Translations under genes and position numbers: made by a program
The notes under the pieces: generated by a model
Databases searched by the model: none
Told to the model about the DNA's origin: nothing
What the model saw: only the letters and a program-made list of their open reading frames with translations
In this document: one piece after another, positions 50,682-63,100 of the stretch
How positions within the stretch are numbered: position 1 is the first letter of the stretch
Layout of the letters: every line of letters begins with the position of its first letter
DNA from: Isoperla grammatica
Taxonomy: Eukaryota; Arthropoda; Insecta; Plecoptera; Perlodidae
NCBI GenBank assembly: GCA_945910005.1
Contig: OX246741.1
Span: 8,067,611-8,131,610 of the forward strand
Direction: 5' to 3'
Length of the DNA stretch: 64,000 nucleotides

Positions 50682-51824
50682 TTCGCACTAGAAAGTACAA
50701 CTTCACAAACAAAAAAACATTGTTAAAATAAAATGTTAGTGTTTACATTGAAATATAGTTTTAACGAAAGTAACATTCATTACGTGGTTGACACGCATTG
50801 CTACTTAAGTGCTCTGTCCCACGAAAGTCGAAAGTAAAAACGAAAAAAGAAGGTGATGCAATTTTCTTTCCATAAACATAACTTCGCAAGTTATAAGATG
50901 TACATTAGATAAGAGTTAAACTGTAAATTAAACTTTAAATTTCGACTGACAACGAGTTTTTGTGCATTTTTTTCTTTCGCTGTCGCACAATCTTTTCCGT
51001 GTAAATTATTCAAGATATCCCACGTTGTGTCTGGTTCTCATATTTACTTCTCTCCTCTCTGGCAAGGATCGATATTAATCGTCGCGGGCGGAGTCAGGTC
51101 GAATGACGTCACAACCCTCCCCTCCCCCTCCCCCACAGTGTACACCAACGGCTAGAAGTCAAACAAAAATACCCGTGCGAATTATAATCAAGGCATTTTC
51201 AAAACTGATTTTGAACTCGGTTAAATTAATTTCCTGAACTTGTTAAATTAATTAAAAACCACTGAAACTTACTTATGGGATGTTTTTGGTTGTTAATGTT
51301 CAGGGCGTGAAACGGTTTCCGATGTCGGTTAGTGAGATAAACGTCGAGTTTTCTCCGCTGCTTTGGACGTTAGATTGGCGTTTCATTACTAAAATAGACG
51401 ATAGCTGGGTGATGTGTAATTATGAAGAGTTGGTCAAAGTTTATACCTAGCGCGGTATCCAGCCTGGGTGTTTATCTGACAGGAGTCAAGTTTCTAGCAC
51501 ACGGAAACTGTATGCATGGAGGTTAAACTGGTTATGAATATATTGAAGTGTGGTGACTGGCGCACGCAAAGGCGAGCTTCTAATTTATCTTGGACGCGTT
51601 GCAACTCATTAAAGTTTCAGCAGTTATCGTTTTGGAAGTTGGCGCCTTGTTTGCGGCTTGTGCTCACAGATAACTTCAAAACCATGAGTGTTTTAAATAG
51701 TCATCAAATGTGTTTATAATCATCTTTCATTGTTTTAAACATTTTTCCTCTTATACATTCATGTCCATAGATGTAAGTACATATATTTACACAGATAATT
51801 TCGGAGAAATATCTAGATGAAGCA
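50682..51824. other. No gene recognised
   Basis: Unique-looking, AT-rich sequence with nothing recognisable. Confidence 0.5.
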
Positions 51825-52142
51825 CAGCGCATTGATAATGTTGGCAGGCGTTGTTAGGGCGCATTCCTAGGAAGTCGGGTGCACTCCAAGCAGTGGACAA
51901 TATAATAAGCAGGTACCTGGAAATTCCTGGCGAGTTCCGTTGAATGGACCGCGTGTAGCGACCGTCTTTTCTGAGAATTATACAGCTCAAACGGAACTTT
52001 ATTGATACTAACAACACGTCTGTTGGCAAGCGTTCTCAAGGCGCATTATGTGCAGTAAACAAAAACAATCAGGTACCGGGAAATCCCTCTGAAAAGGACC
52101 GCGTAGGGCGACCGTCTCTTCTGAGGATTATACAGCTCACAT
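51825..52142 (+). repeat. Repeat family C, copies 3 and 4 in tandem
   Basis: Two partial copies lie head to tail (about 51825-51988 and 52003-52139). Both share tgttggcaggcgtt-like and gcgcatt blocks and the end block gaccgcgt, gcgaccgtct, ctgagaattatacagctc. They match the right part of 18863-19124. Confidence 0.7.
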
Positions 52143-53684
52143 TGCGGAGTAGGGCGTGCCCGGTATACCAACGTTACATTACAACCTGTTGATACCTATC
52201 AATTTTTTGATTTCTGTAATGTTGGTAATACACTATGCTCGTTTGATCCCAATTTCAATGTCATCATCATGGATGAAAATTATTTTTTATAATGTATGAT
52301 ATATTTAAAATATGAATTACATTTGTTTTGGTCCCTTAGCGTGTGTCACAGATCAATTTCCAAAAGTGGCTCTTAAAGTGTGGAGTTCCACTTGAGGGAG
52401 TGAGCTACTCCCGGATCCTTCAACGAGGATGTACGACCAAGCTGAAACCGCGCAATTTCCCAGCTTTTCGTTTCATTTTCCCCCGAGAAGTTCTCGTAAG
52501 TCGCCGACAACAGTGGAAATTCACTCATTCATAATATCCTCTACTTCCAAGAAACTTCCACTAAATCTCCTTTCTTCTTCCTGTCTTCCTGCGCACTCCG
52601 AGTAGTGAATCATCCTAGAATTCCTGTGAATAATTTACATGAGAAAAACATTAGTAGTAAATACAATCGTTGGTTTTAAACCATTCAAATTTCTAAAAAC
52701 CATCCTTTCCTGGCCTTGAATAATTTGATTACTTCATCATATAATCGGGCACTGTGTTGAATTCGTTAGCTCGCCCATTCTTTTATCCGCCATTCTCAGA
52801 AAGAAAATTGCTGCAATTAATTAGTCAATTGTTTGTGTTAAAAAGAATTAAGTGGTTATTCTATCTACTGTTCTGGCTTTACAACCGACTGCAACCACCT
52901 AAAACTGTTCAGCCTTTACAACCGGCTACAACCGCCTAAAACTGTTCTAGAAAGTATGGCATACATTTTCTGAAACTCCATTGCTTTATCGTACAGTATT
53001 ATTAATTTCATCTTCTCATCCGGCATTCATTAAATATACAATAACTCATTCTGTACTTTATCAATACATTCTACACTACACCCTTCTCTTGTAATTGAAA
53101 AGCCGTTTATAGAGCGCTTTCATAAAGTATTCAATATACAGTTTACAAAGCAACGCGGTTGGCTTATTTAAACGATTAATGAGGATCAGCTGTTTTGTCT
53201 AAGGATTCGTGTCACACAGCTGTGGTTGACCGAGGAGTGTACGTGCGTTGGTAAAACCAGTATCTGAATAAAATATAAAACAAGGAGGAAAACTTACTTA
53301 ATAAAACGCTGACTGGTCGTCGTTATAGCACGGGACGCTTGAGTAGTCCTATGTCATCGGTTTGACCGCCTGACGACGAAGACGGTTGTCAGTCTCCGAA
53401 ATGTTTTGTATCATTCAGTAAGTTTTTACCGTTTGAACATTATACTTAATACGAATGTTTACATTTTATGTTATAATATACCGTTGTAGTGAGTTTTAAA
53501 TCTAGAATATCTGAATAGTTACAGGGACGTTCACTGGTTAGGGATTGTATCATGTTTGTTACTTATTTTATTTGTTCAGTATTTTTCTTTATAAAAATGA
53601 TTTAAGATTGTCAATGAATGATTGAAATTATGTTTCGTTTCTTATTGTTTGTCGGTGTCGTGATGTCAATTTTATTAGTTGAAA
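52143..53684. other. No gene recognised; 40-bp duplication
   Basis: A tandem pair at 52876-52950 shares tttacaaccg and cctaaaactgttc. The rest is AT-rich unique sequence. Confidence 0.5.
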
Positions 53685-53710
53685 CCCGTGTTTTTTTTTC
53701 AGGTAAATTT
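53685..53710 (+). promoter_or_regulatory. Candidate recursive splice site, second
   Basis: Nine T residues then CAG (ending 53702) directly followed by GTAAAT. This is the same 3'-joined-to-5' splice-site layout as at 1679 and on the same strand. The T tract is better than at 1679, and the donor is slightly weaker. No transcript evidence. Confidence 0.3.
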
Positions 53711-55238
53711 ATAACGTCTAATAGGACTGTCTGTAATCAGAAAAAAACTTAAAAAAATGAAATCGACACAATTTGTATTGATGATTTCAAGTTTTTTTTT
53801 AAAATGGCACCTACTCGGCTCTCACAATTTATAAGGAGACACAGCTTTTGCGATCACAATACAGTTGGCTAAGCTTTTCTTGTTTGGATTCTCGTAAATC
53901 CAAAACGTGTTCGGTCATAGTTTTGTGTTTATACAATAGTTACAATTGCATTAGCAAACCTGTTGTTATTAGCATCAGGTTTTATTCCTGAGTGAAAAAT
54001 ATTTTTCGGTCCCTATTCCGACAATGTAGCGAATTGTTTGAATGTATGCATTGTATTCTTTTGCTACACAACAAATCCATTTAAGCCACTCTAGGGGGTA
54101 TTTTCTCTATTCTCTTGTGGATAATTCTATGACAAAATCTAGTGAATTAAATGAAAATGCCGATAATCGTGAAATAATGTACATTTCGATTACGGTTATC
54201 GTGGGTTTAACGAAGCACTCATACGCATTTGAATACGTATTGTAAAAATTAATATCCGTACTGCATTAGTGATATACATTACCAATTTTTCACAAATTAC
54301 TTTATTTTCTCATTTGCTAGTAAAGCTAATGGTCCAATGGAGTTATCATTATGCAGAAAGCTTAACTTCGTCTTTCCACGACAATTTTTTTTAATGTTCT
54401 TCATCCTTTGATGAAACAAACATCGTGATACTGTAATAAATCTTCATTACACGTCTTGAAACAAATTTGCTTTGACATGAGTTTCTACAGTTTTTTCCGT
54501 GTAAAGTTATTTCACGATGCACGGGATCGGCTTCCAAATTACGAACGTTCATAACCTTGAAGTTTATTGGAGGACTAATAAGCAATTTCGGCTTTTTCAT
54601 CGGTGAATTCCGTGGACCACCGGGAGCTTCGGGTTTCTTTAGCAATATCCTCTTTCTTTGAGGGGTACGTTTTTTGTATCACAAATATTTTAATCAAGAA
54701 GACTGGTATGTTAGCAAATCGGGCACAGCTTCGAAAAACATTTAGATTATGTCGTGATCTTGTCCCGGTGTAGTTGAACCAAAACCTCGTTGTTGAAGGT
54801 GTAATCTTTTCCACGTCAGTATTTGTCATCATTATATTAAAGAAAGGTGCCGTTTAACATGTTTTACTCGCGCTTTGTAAAACATTTTAGTGAGATTTGT
54901 ATTTTTCGTTTTCCTACTTTATTTGTTCCCTAAAAAACTGACTGGAGACGATTTAAAAAATTTCTTGTAATACGTTGTTCAGGTGTCACTTAAACATGTT
55001 CTACAAAAGAGAATAAAACGGATGTACCTTGAATAAAAATTGAAATCTAAATGGCTGCTATTATTAAGGGCGAAGCTGCCCATAGCAATAAAACACAGCG
55101 TGTTAATTAGGTTGCTTCGATTTTCTCGTAATCTATTAATTAGTAATCTCACAATCAAAAGGTTTGTTGAAGGTGTAGATGTCATCTAGTGTGGTATGAA
55201 CTTACTTTTTCATAAATTAAGTAATAAAGGTCGGAAAA
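53711..55238. other. No gene recognised
   Basis: AT-rich. Overlapping minus-strand frames at 54391-54832 read somewhat protein-like but switch frame and match no known family. Confidence 0.45.
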
Positions 55239-55366
55239 ACGATTAAATGTACAGAATATATGCAATACATTTCATTATATTTTCATCGTTGTTGTATATA
55301 TATATATATACAACAACGATGAAAATATAATGAAATGTATTGCATATATTCTGTACATTTAATCGT
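55239..55366. repeat. Perfect 128-bp palindrome
   Basis: Arms of 57 bp (55239-55295 and 55310-55366) are exact inverted complements, and the 14-bp centre is an alternating AT tract that is itself palindromic. The arms start acgattaaatgtacagaata. No mismatch was found. It is likely to extrude as a cruciform or, if transcribed, form a perfect hairpin. A TA tract continues to 55397. Confidence 0.95.
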
Positions 55367-55397
55367 AATATATATATATATACATATATATATATAT

Positions 55398-55750
55398 TCA
55401 AGGTCAGTACAGTGTTGAAGGCTCACAGTCAAGGTCATTACAGTGTTGAAGGCTTACAGGTAAGGTAATTATCGTCTTGAAGGCTTACGGTCAAGGTTAT
55501 TACAGTGTTAAAGGCTCATAGTCAAGGTCATTACCGTGTTAATGGCTGACGGTCAAGGTCATTACAGTGTTGAAGGCTCACAGTCAAGGTCAATACAGTG
55601 TTGAAGGCTCACGGTCAGAGTCATTACCGTGTTGAAGGCTGACGGTCAAGGTCATTACAGTGTTGAAGGCTCACAGTCAAGGTCAATTTACAGTGTGGAA
55701 GGCTCACGGTCAAGGTCATTACAGTGTTGAAGGCTCATGTCAAAGGTCAT
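55398..55750 (+). repeat. 31-bp minisatellite carrying TCAAGGTCA
   Basis: About 11-12 imperfect units of 31 bp, each with tcaaggtcattacagtgttg then aaggct and cacag or gacgg. Eight units hold an exact TCAAGGTCA, the monomer binding site known for NR5A (Ftz-f1/SF-1) and ERR nuclear receptors. The other four differ by one or more bases. The unit is close to three helical turns. Function is unproven. Confidence 0.85.
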
Positions 55751-56470
55751 GTTTTCTAGTCACTAAGACGACCGCTGTAAAACTCCACCCCGCAATCCGA
55801 GCACCCATTTCAAACTTCCCGTTCCTTCCGTCGTTTTGACAAACTTGAGCAAGGTTTTCGACACGGGGGTCGAGTTTCCGCCCTCGTTAGAAGAGTTTAT
55901 GTCCCTTTCATCCTCCATCATTTTGGTCTACTCTTTCAACGAACTCACTTCGAACACGCTCGCCTTGCTGTAACTTTTTATTTGATATCTTGAAACTCAT
56001 GCTATGTTGAATGTAACGTAATATTGAACGAATAAGTTCGAATTTCTCCAGAATTCGTTTCAGGATATACAGTACCGAGTTTCTAAATTGGACCCCTACA
56101 CTTATAAATGGTCAACCTCCCCATATGCTTTTAGTTTGACCAGTTTAATGTCTATAACTTATACTCTATCGTATGTCATGAAACTGATTTAAAAAGGACA
56201 GTAAATAGATGTCTATATAATATACAAATGATATTGAAAAATCATAAAACAGCAAGAATATAAGTGGGAAACCTGAGATCAAATTGTCAGCAGGGTTTTG
56301 ATATTTGAATGTCTTAATTAAAGCTCTAAATTAATTAATGAACAAAGTTAGTATCGGATGTTGAAGTTCTTGCCAATAACAGGGTGGCATTAACTTTGAA
56401 TGTTTTACTGGATTATCGATGTAAGTCTATTTCCATCCAGACTCCAGACAGTTCCGTCTTGCTCACAACT
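55751..56470. other. No gene recognised
   Basis: Unique-looking sequence with nothing recognisable. Confidence 0.5.
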
Positions 56471-56750
56471 CAGTGGAGTTCCGCGGGAGTTTACACCAAC
56501 CTTTTAGGTAGTTTTCTTGGTACACCCCTAGAGCAAAGTCCAGTCGAGCAATTATCTCCATTCAAACTCGAGCAAAGGACGAGGATTCAGATGACTGAAT
56601 ACACTCATCACATTCTTCAAGGCGATGAGGTCCGATCGTTCTAGGAAAGCAAGAAATCCCGGGGTAGCTTATCTTTCAACGTATCTATGGGTGTCCAAAA
56701 CGGGGGGAAAATGGTGTGGCCATGGTGTATACTCCCGCGGAACTCTACTG
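56471..56750. mobile_element. MITE family E, copy 2 (280 bp)
   Basis: Near-identical to 18342-18619. Inverted ends cagtggagttccgcggga and its right counterpart ccgcggaactctactg extend through tacacca with few mismatches. High similarity between copies suggests fairly recent activity. No target duplication is evident here. Confidence 0.8.
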
Positions 56751-56761
56751 TGAAGAGTTAA

Positions 56762-56795
56762 TCTATCTCTAATATGATGTATTAGAGATAGATAT
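56762..56795. repeat. Short hairpin next to MITE
   Basis: Arms atctatctctaata and tattagagatagat are perfect inverted complements around a 5-bp loop. Confidence 0.7.
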
Positions 56796-57103
56796 TATAC
56801 AGTAACCGAACTAAAGTAACTAGGGTGTCCTTCACTAGTGCCAGAATCGTTAAAGAAGTTCTTCCAAAGGGGAAACCTCTTTATCGACTCGTCGTTTTGC
56901 GCGTGTGTTCCTCATATTATACTCATTTTGCATGTGTGCTTACTTTTATTTGTATATTATACTTTTTGTATGTGTTTTTGCAACTACCCTTCATCTGTAT
57001 ACAATAAGTTTACTCTATAGCACAGCCACCGAATGTGACTAGTGTATTTATGGTATATACATGCATTGCAATCAAAGATGCAAATAAAGTTTATAATATT
57101 ATC
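56796..57103. other. No gene recognised; left flank of exon satellite
   Basis: Unique sequence immediately upstream of the array. It contains aataaag at about 57083. I see no upstream phosphohistidine-phosphatase exon here. Confidence 0.5.
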
Positions 57104-60100
57104 ATGTCCTCGGCTCTCTGTTACAGCCGACATCTACGATGTGATATCGTCCAAACTCCAAGGCGTGGGTCTAGATACCGAGTGTGTGGGTGGAGGCCGC
57201 ATACAACACGATGCGGCCAACAATACAATACAATACAATACAATACAATACATGTCCTTGGCTCTCTGTTACAGCCGACATCTACGATGTGATATCGTCC
57301 AAACTCCAAGGCGTGGGTCTAGATACCGAGTGTGTGGGTGGAGGCCGCATACAACACGATGCGGCCAACAATACAATACAATACAATACAATACAATACA
57401 ATACAATACAATACATGTCCTCGGCTCTCTGTTACAGCCGACATCTACGATGTGATCTCGTCCAAACTCCAAGGCGTGGGTCTAGATACCGAGTGTGTGG
57501 GTGGAGGCCGCATACAACATGATGCGGCCAACAATACAATACAATACAATACAATACAATACAATACATGTCCTCGGCTCTCTGTTACAGCCGACATCTA
57601 CGATGTGATCTCGTCCAAACTCCAAGGCGTGGGTCTAGATACCGAGTGCGTGGGTGGAGGCCGCATACAACACGATGCGGCCAACAATACAATACAATAC
57701 AATACAATACAATACAATACAATACATGTCCTCGGCTCTCTGTTACAGCCGACATCTACGATGTGATCTCGTCCAAACTCCAAGGCGTGGGTCTAGATAC
57801 CGAGTGCGTGGGTGGAGGCCGCATACAACACGACGCGGCCAACAATACAATACAATACAATACAATACAATACAATACAATACATGTCCTCGGCTCTCTG
57901 TTACAGCCGACATCTACGATGTGATCTCGTCCAAACTCCAAGGCGTGGGTCTAGATACCGAGTGTGTGGGTGGAGGCCGCATACAACACGATGCGGCCAA
58001 CAATACAATACAATACAATACAATACAATACAATACAATACATGTCCTCGGCTCTCTGTTACAGCCGACATCTACGATGTGATCTCGTCCAAACTCCAAG
58101 GCGTGGGTCTAGATACCGAGTGTGTGGGTGGAGGCCGCATACAATACAATACAATACAATACAATACAATACAATACATGTCCTTGGCTCTCTGTTACAG
58201 CCGACATCTACGATGTGATCTCGTCCAAACTCCAAGGCGTGGGTCTAGATACCGAGTGCGTGGGTGGAGGCCGCATACAACACGATGCGGCCAACAATAC
58301 AATACAATACAATACAATACAATACAATACAATACATGTCCTTGGCTCTCTGTTACAGCTGACATCTACGATGGGATCTCGTCCAAACTCCAAGGCGTGG
58401 GTCTAGATACCGAGTGCGTGGGTGGAGGCCGCATACAACACGACGCGGCCAACAATACAATACAATACAATACAATACAATACATGTCCTCGGCTCTCTG
58501 TTACAGCCGACATCTACGATGTGATCTCGTCCAAACTCCAAGGCGTGGGTCTAGATACCGAGTGCGTGGGTGGAGGCCGCATACAACACGATGCGGCCAA
58601 CAATACAATACAATACAATACAATACAATACAATACAATACATGTCCTTGGCTCTCTGTTACAGCCGACATCTACGATGTGATCTCGTCCAAACTCCAAG
58701 GCGTGGGTCTAGATACCGAGTGCGTGGGTGGAGGCCGCATACAACACGACGCGGCCAACAATACAATACAATACAATACAATACAATACAATACAATACA
58801 TGTCCTTGGCTCTCTGTTACAGCCGACATCTACGATGTGATCTCGTCCAAACTCCAAGGCGTGGGTCTAGATACCGAGTGCGTGGGTGGAGGCCGCATAC
58901 AACACGACGCGGCCAACAATACCATACAATACAATACAATACAATACAATACAATACATGTCCTTGGCTCTCTGTTACAGCCGACATCTACGATGTGATC
59001 TCGTCCAAACTCCAAGGCGTGGGTCTAGATACCGAGTGCGTGGGTGGAGGCCGCATACAACACGACGCGGCCAACAATACAATACAATACAATACAATAC
59101 AATACAATACAATACAATACAATACAATACAATACAATACATGTCCTTGGCTCTCTGTTACAGCCGACATCTACGATGTGATCTCGTCCAAACTCCAAGG
59201 CGTGGGTCTAGATACCGAGTGTGTGGGTGGAGGCCGCATACAACACGACGCGGCCAACAATACAATACAATACAATACAATACAATACATGTCCTTGGCT
59301 CTCTGTTACAGCCGATATCTACGATGTGATCTCGTCCAAACTCCAAGGCGTGGGTCTAGATACCGAGTGCGTGGGTGGAGGCCGCATACAACACAATACA
59401 ATACAATACAATACAATACAATACAATACATGGCCTTGGCTCTCTGTTACAGCCGACATCTACGATGTGATCTCGTCCAAACTCCAAGGCGTGGGTCTAG
59501 ATACCGAGTGCGTGGGTGGAGGCCGCATACAACACGACGCGGCCAACAATACAATACAATACAATACAATACAATACAATACAATACAATACAATACAAT
59601 ACAATACAATACAATACAATACATGTCCTTGGCTCTCTGTTACAGCCGACATCTACGATGTGATCTCGTCCAAACTCCAAGGCGTGGGTCTAGATACCGA
59701 GTGTGTGGGTGGAGGCCGCATACAACACGACGCGGCCAACAATACAATACAATACAATACAATACAATACATGTCCTTGGCTCTCTGTTACAGCCGATAT
59801 CTACGATGTGATCTCGTCCAAACTCCAAGGCGTGGGTCTAGATACCGAGTGCGTGGGTGGAGGCCGCATACAATACAATACAATACAATACAATACAATA
59901 CAATACAATACATGACCTTGGCTCTCTGTTACAGCCGATATCTACGATGTGATCTCGTCCAAACTCCAAGGCGTGGGTCTAGATACCGAGTGCGTGGGTG
60001 GAGGCCGCATACAACACAATACAATACAATACAATACAATACAATACAATACAATACAATACAATACAATACAATACAATACAATACAATACAATACAAT

Positions 60101-63100
60101 ACAATACAATACAATACAATACATGTCCTCGGCTCTCTGTTACAGCCGACATCTACGATGTGATCTCGTCCAAACTCCAAGGCGTGGGTCTAGATACCGA
60201 GTGTGTGGGTGGAGGCCGCATACAACACGATGCGGCCAACAATACAATACAATACAATACAATACAATACAATACATGTCCTTGGCTCTCTGTTACAGCC
60301 GACATCTACGATGTGATCTCGTCCAAACTCCAAGGCGTGGGTCTAGATACCGAGTGTGTGGGTGGAGGCCGCATACAACATGATGCGGCCAACAATACAA
60401 TACAATACAATACAATACAATACAATACAATACAATATAATACAATACAATACAATACATGACCTTGGCTCTCTGTTACAGCCGATATCTACGATGTGAT
60501 CTCGTCCAAACTCCAAGGCGTGGGTCTAGATACCGAGTGCGTGGGTGGAGGCCGCATACAACACAATACAATACAATACAATACAATACAATACAATACA
60601 ATACAATACAATACAATACAATACAATACAATACAATACAATACAATACATGTCCTCGGCTCTCTGTTACAGCCGACATCTACGATGTGATCTCGTCCAA
60701 ACTCCAAGGCGTGGGTCTAGATACCGAGTGTGTGGGTGGGGGCCGCATACAACATGATGCGGCCAACAATACCATACAATACAATACAATACAATACAAT
60801 ACAATACAATACAATACAATACAATACAATACAATACAATACAATACAATACAATACAATACAATACAATACAATACATGACCTTGGCTCTCTGTTACAG
60901 CCGATATCTACGATGTGATCTCGTCCAAACTCCAAGGCGTGGGTCTAGATACCGAGTGTGTGGGTGGAGGCCGCATACAACACGACGCGGCCAACAATAC
61001 CATACAATACAATACAATACAATACAATACAATACAATACAATACAATACAATACATGTCCTCGGCTCTCTGTTACAGCCGACATCTACGATGTGATCTC
61101 GTCCAAACTCCAAGGCGTGGGTCTAGATACCGAGTGCGTGGGTGGAGGCCGCATACAATACAATACAATACAATACAATACAATACAATACAATACAATA
61201 CAATACATGTCCTCGGCTCTCTGTTACAGCCGACATCTACGATGTGATCTCGTCCAAACTCCAAGGCGTGGGTCTAGATACCGAGTGCGTGGGTGGAGGC
61301 CGCATACAATACAATACAATACAATACAATACAATACAATACAATACAATACAATACATGTCCTCGGCTCTCTGTTACAGCCGACATCTACGATGTGATC
61401 TCGTCCAAACTCCAAGGCGTGGGTCTAGATACCGAGTGCGTGGGTGGAGGCCGCATACAATACAATACAATACAATACAATACAATACAATACAATACAA
61501 TACAATACATGTCCTTCGCTCTCTGTTACAGCCGACATCTACGATGTGATCTCGTCCAAACTCCAAGGCGTGGGTCTAGATACCGAGTGCGTGGGTGGAG
61601 GCCGCATACAATACAATACAATACAATACAATACAATACAATACAATACATGGCCTTGGCTCTCTGTTACAGCCGACATCTACGATGTGATCTCGTCCAA
61701 ACTCCAAGGCGTGGGTCTAGATACCGAGTGCGTGGGTGGAGGCCGCATACAACAATACAATACAATACAATACAATACAATACGTGTCCTTGGCTCTCTG
61801 TTACAGCTTACATCTACGATGTGATCTCGTCCAAACTCCAAGGCGTGGGTCTAGATACCGAGTGCGTGGGTGGAGGCCGCATACAATACAATACAACACA
61901 ATACAATACAATACAATACAATACAATACAATACAATACAATACAATACAATACATGGCCTTGGCTCTCTGTTACAGCCGACATCTACGATGTGATCTCG
62001 TCCAAACTCCAAGGCGTGGGTCTAGATACCGAGTGCGTGGGTGGAGGCCGCATACAACAATACAATACAATACAATACAATACAATACAATACAATACAA
62101 TACAATACATGGCCTTGGCTCTCTGTTACAGCCGACATCTACGATGTGATCTCGTCCAAACTCCAAGGCGTGGGTCTAGATACCGAGTGCGTGGGTGGAG
62201 GCCGCATACAACACGACGCGGCCAACAATACAATACAATACAATACAATACAATACATGGCCTTGGCTCTCTGTTACAGCCGACATCTACGATGTGATCT
62301 CGTCCAAACTCCAAGGCGTGGGTCTAGATACCGAGTGTGTGGGTGGAGGCCGCATACAACACGACGCGGCCAACAATACAATACAATACAATACAATACA
62401 ATACATGTCCTTGGCTCTCTGTTACAGCCGACATCTACGATGTGATCTCGTCCAAACTCCAAGGCGTGGGTCTAGATACCGAGTGTGTGGGTGGAGGCCG
62501 CATACAACATGATGCGGCAACAATACAATACAATACAATACAATACAATACAATACAATACATGTCCTTGGCTCTCTGTTACAGCCGATATCTACGATGT
62601 GATCTCGTCCAAACTCCAAGGCGTGGGTCTAGATACCGAGTGTGTGGGTGGAGGTCGCATACAACACGATGCGGCAACAATACAATACAATACAATACAA
62701 TACAATACAATACATGTCCTTGGCTCTCTGTTACAGCTTACATCTACGATGTGATCTCGTCCAAACTCCAAGGCGTGGGTCTAGATACCGAGTGCGTGGG
62801 TGGAGGCCGCATACAATACAATACAACACAATACAATACAATACAATACAATACAATACAATACAATACAATACAATACATGTCCTTGGCTCTCTGTTAC
62901 AGCCGACATCTACGATGTGATCTCGTCCAAACTCCAAGGCGTGGGTCTAGATACCGAGTGCGTGGGTGGAGGCCGCATACAACAATACAATACAATACAA
63001 TACAATACAATACAATACAATACAATACAATACATGTCCTTGGCTCTCTGTTACAGCCGACATCTACGATGTGATCTCGTCCAAACTCCAAGGCGTGGGT

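Noticed and set aside
54391..54832. Two overlapping minus-strand protein-like frames
   Set aside because: They overlap in different frames, with no splice sites or known domain to support either.
57812..58840. 342-codon frame through the exon satellite
   Set aside because: It alternates between the phosphatase frame and another frame according to pentamer number; it is not one gene.
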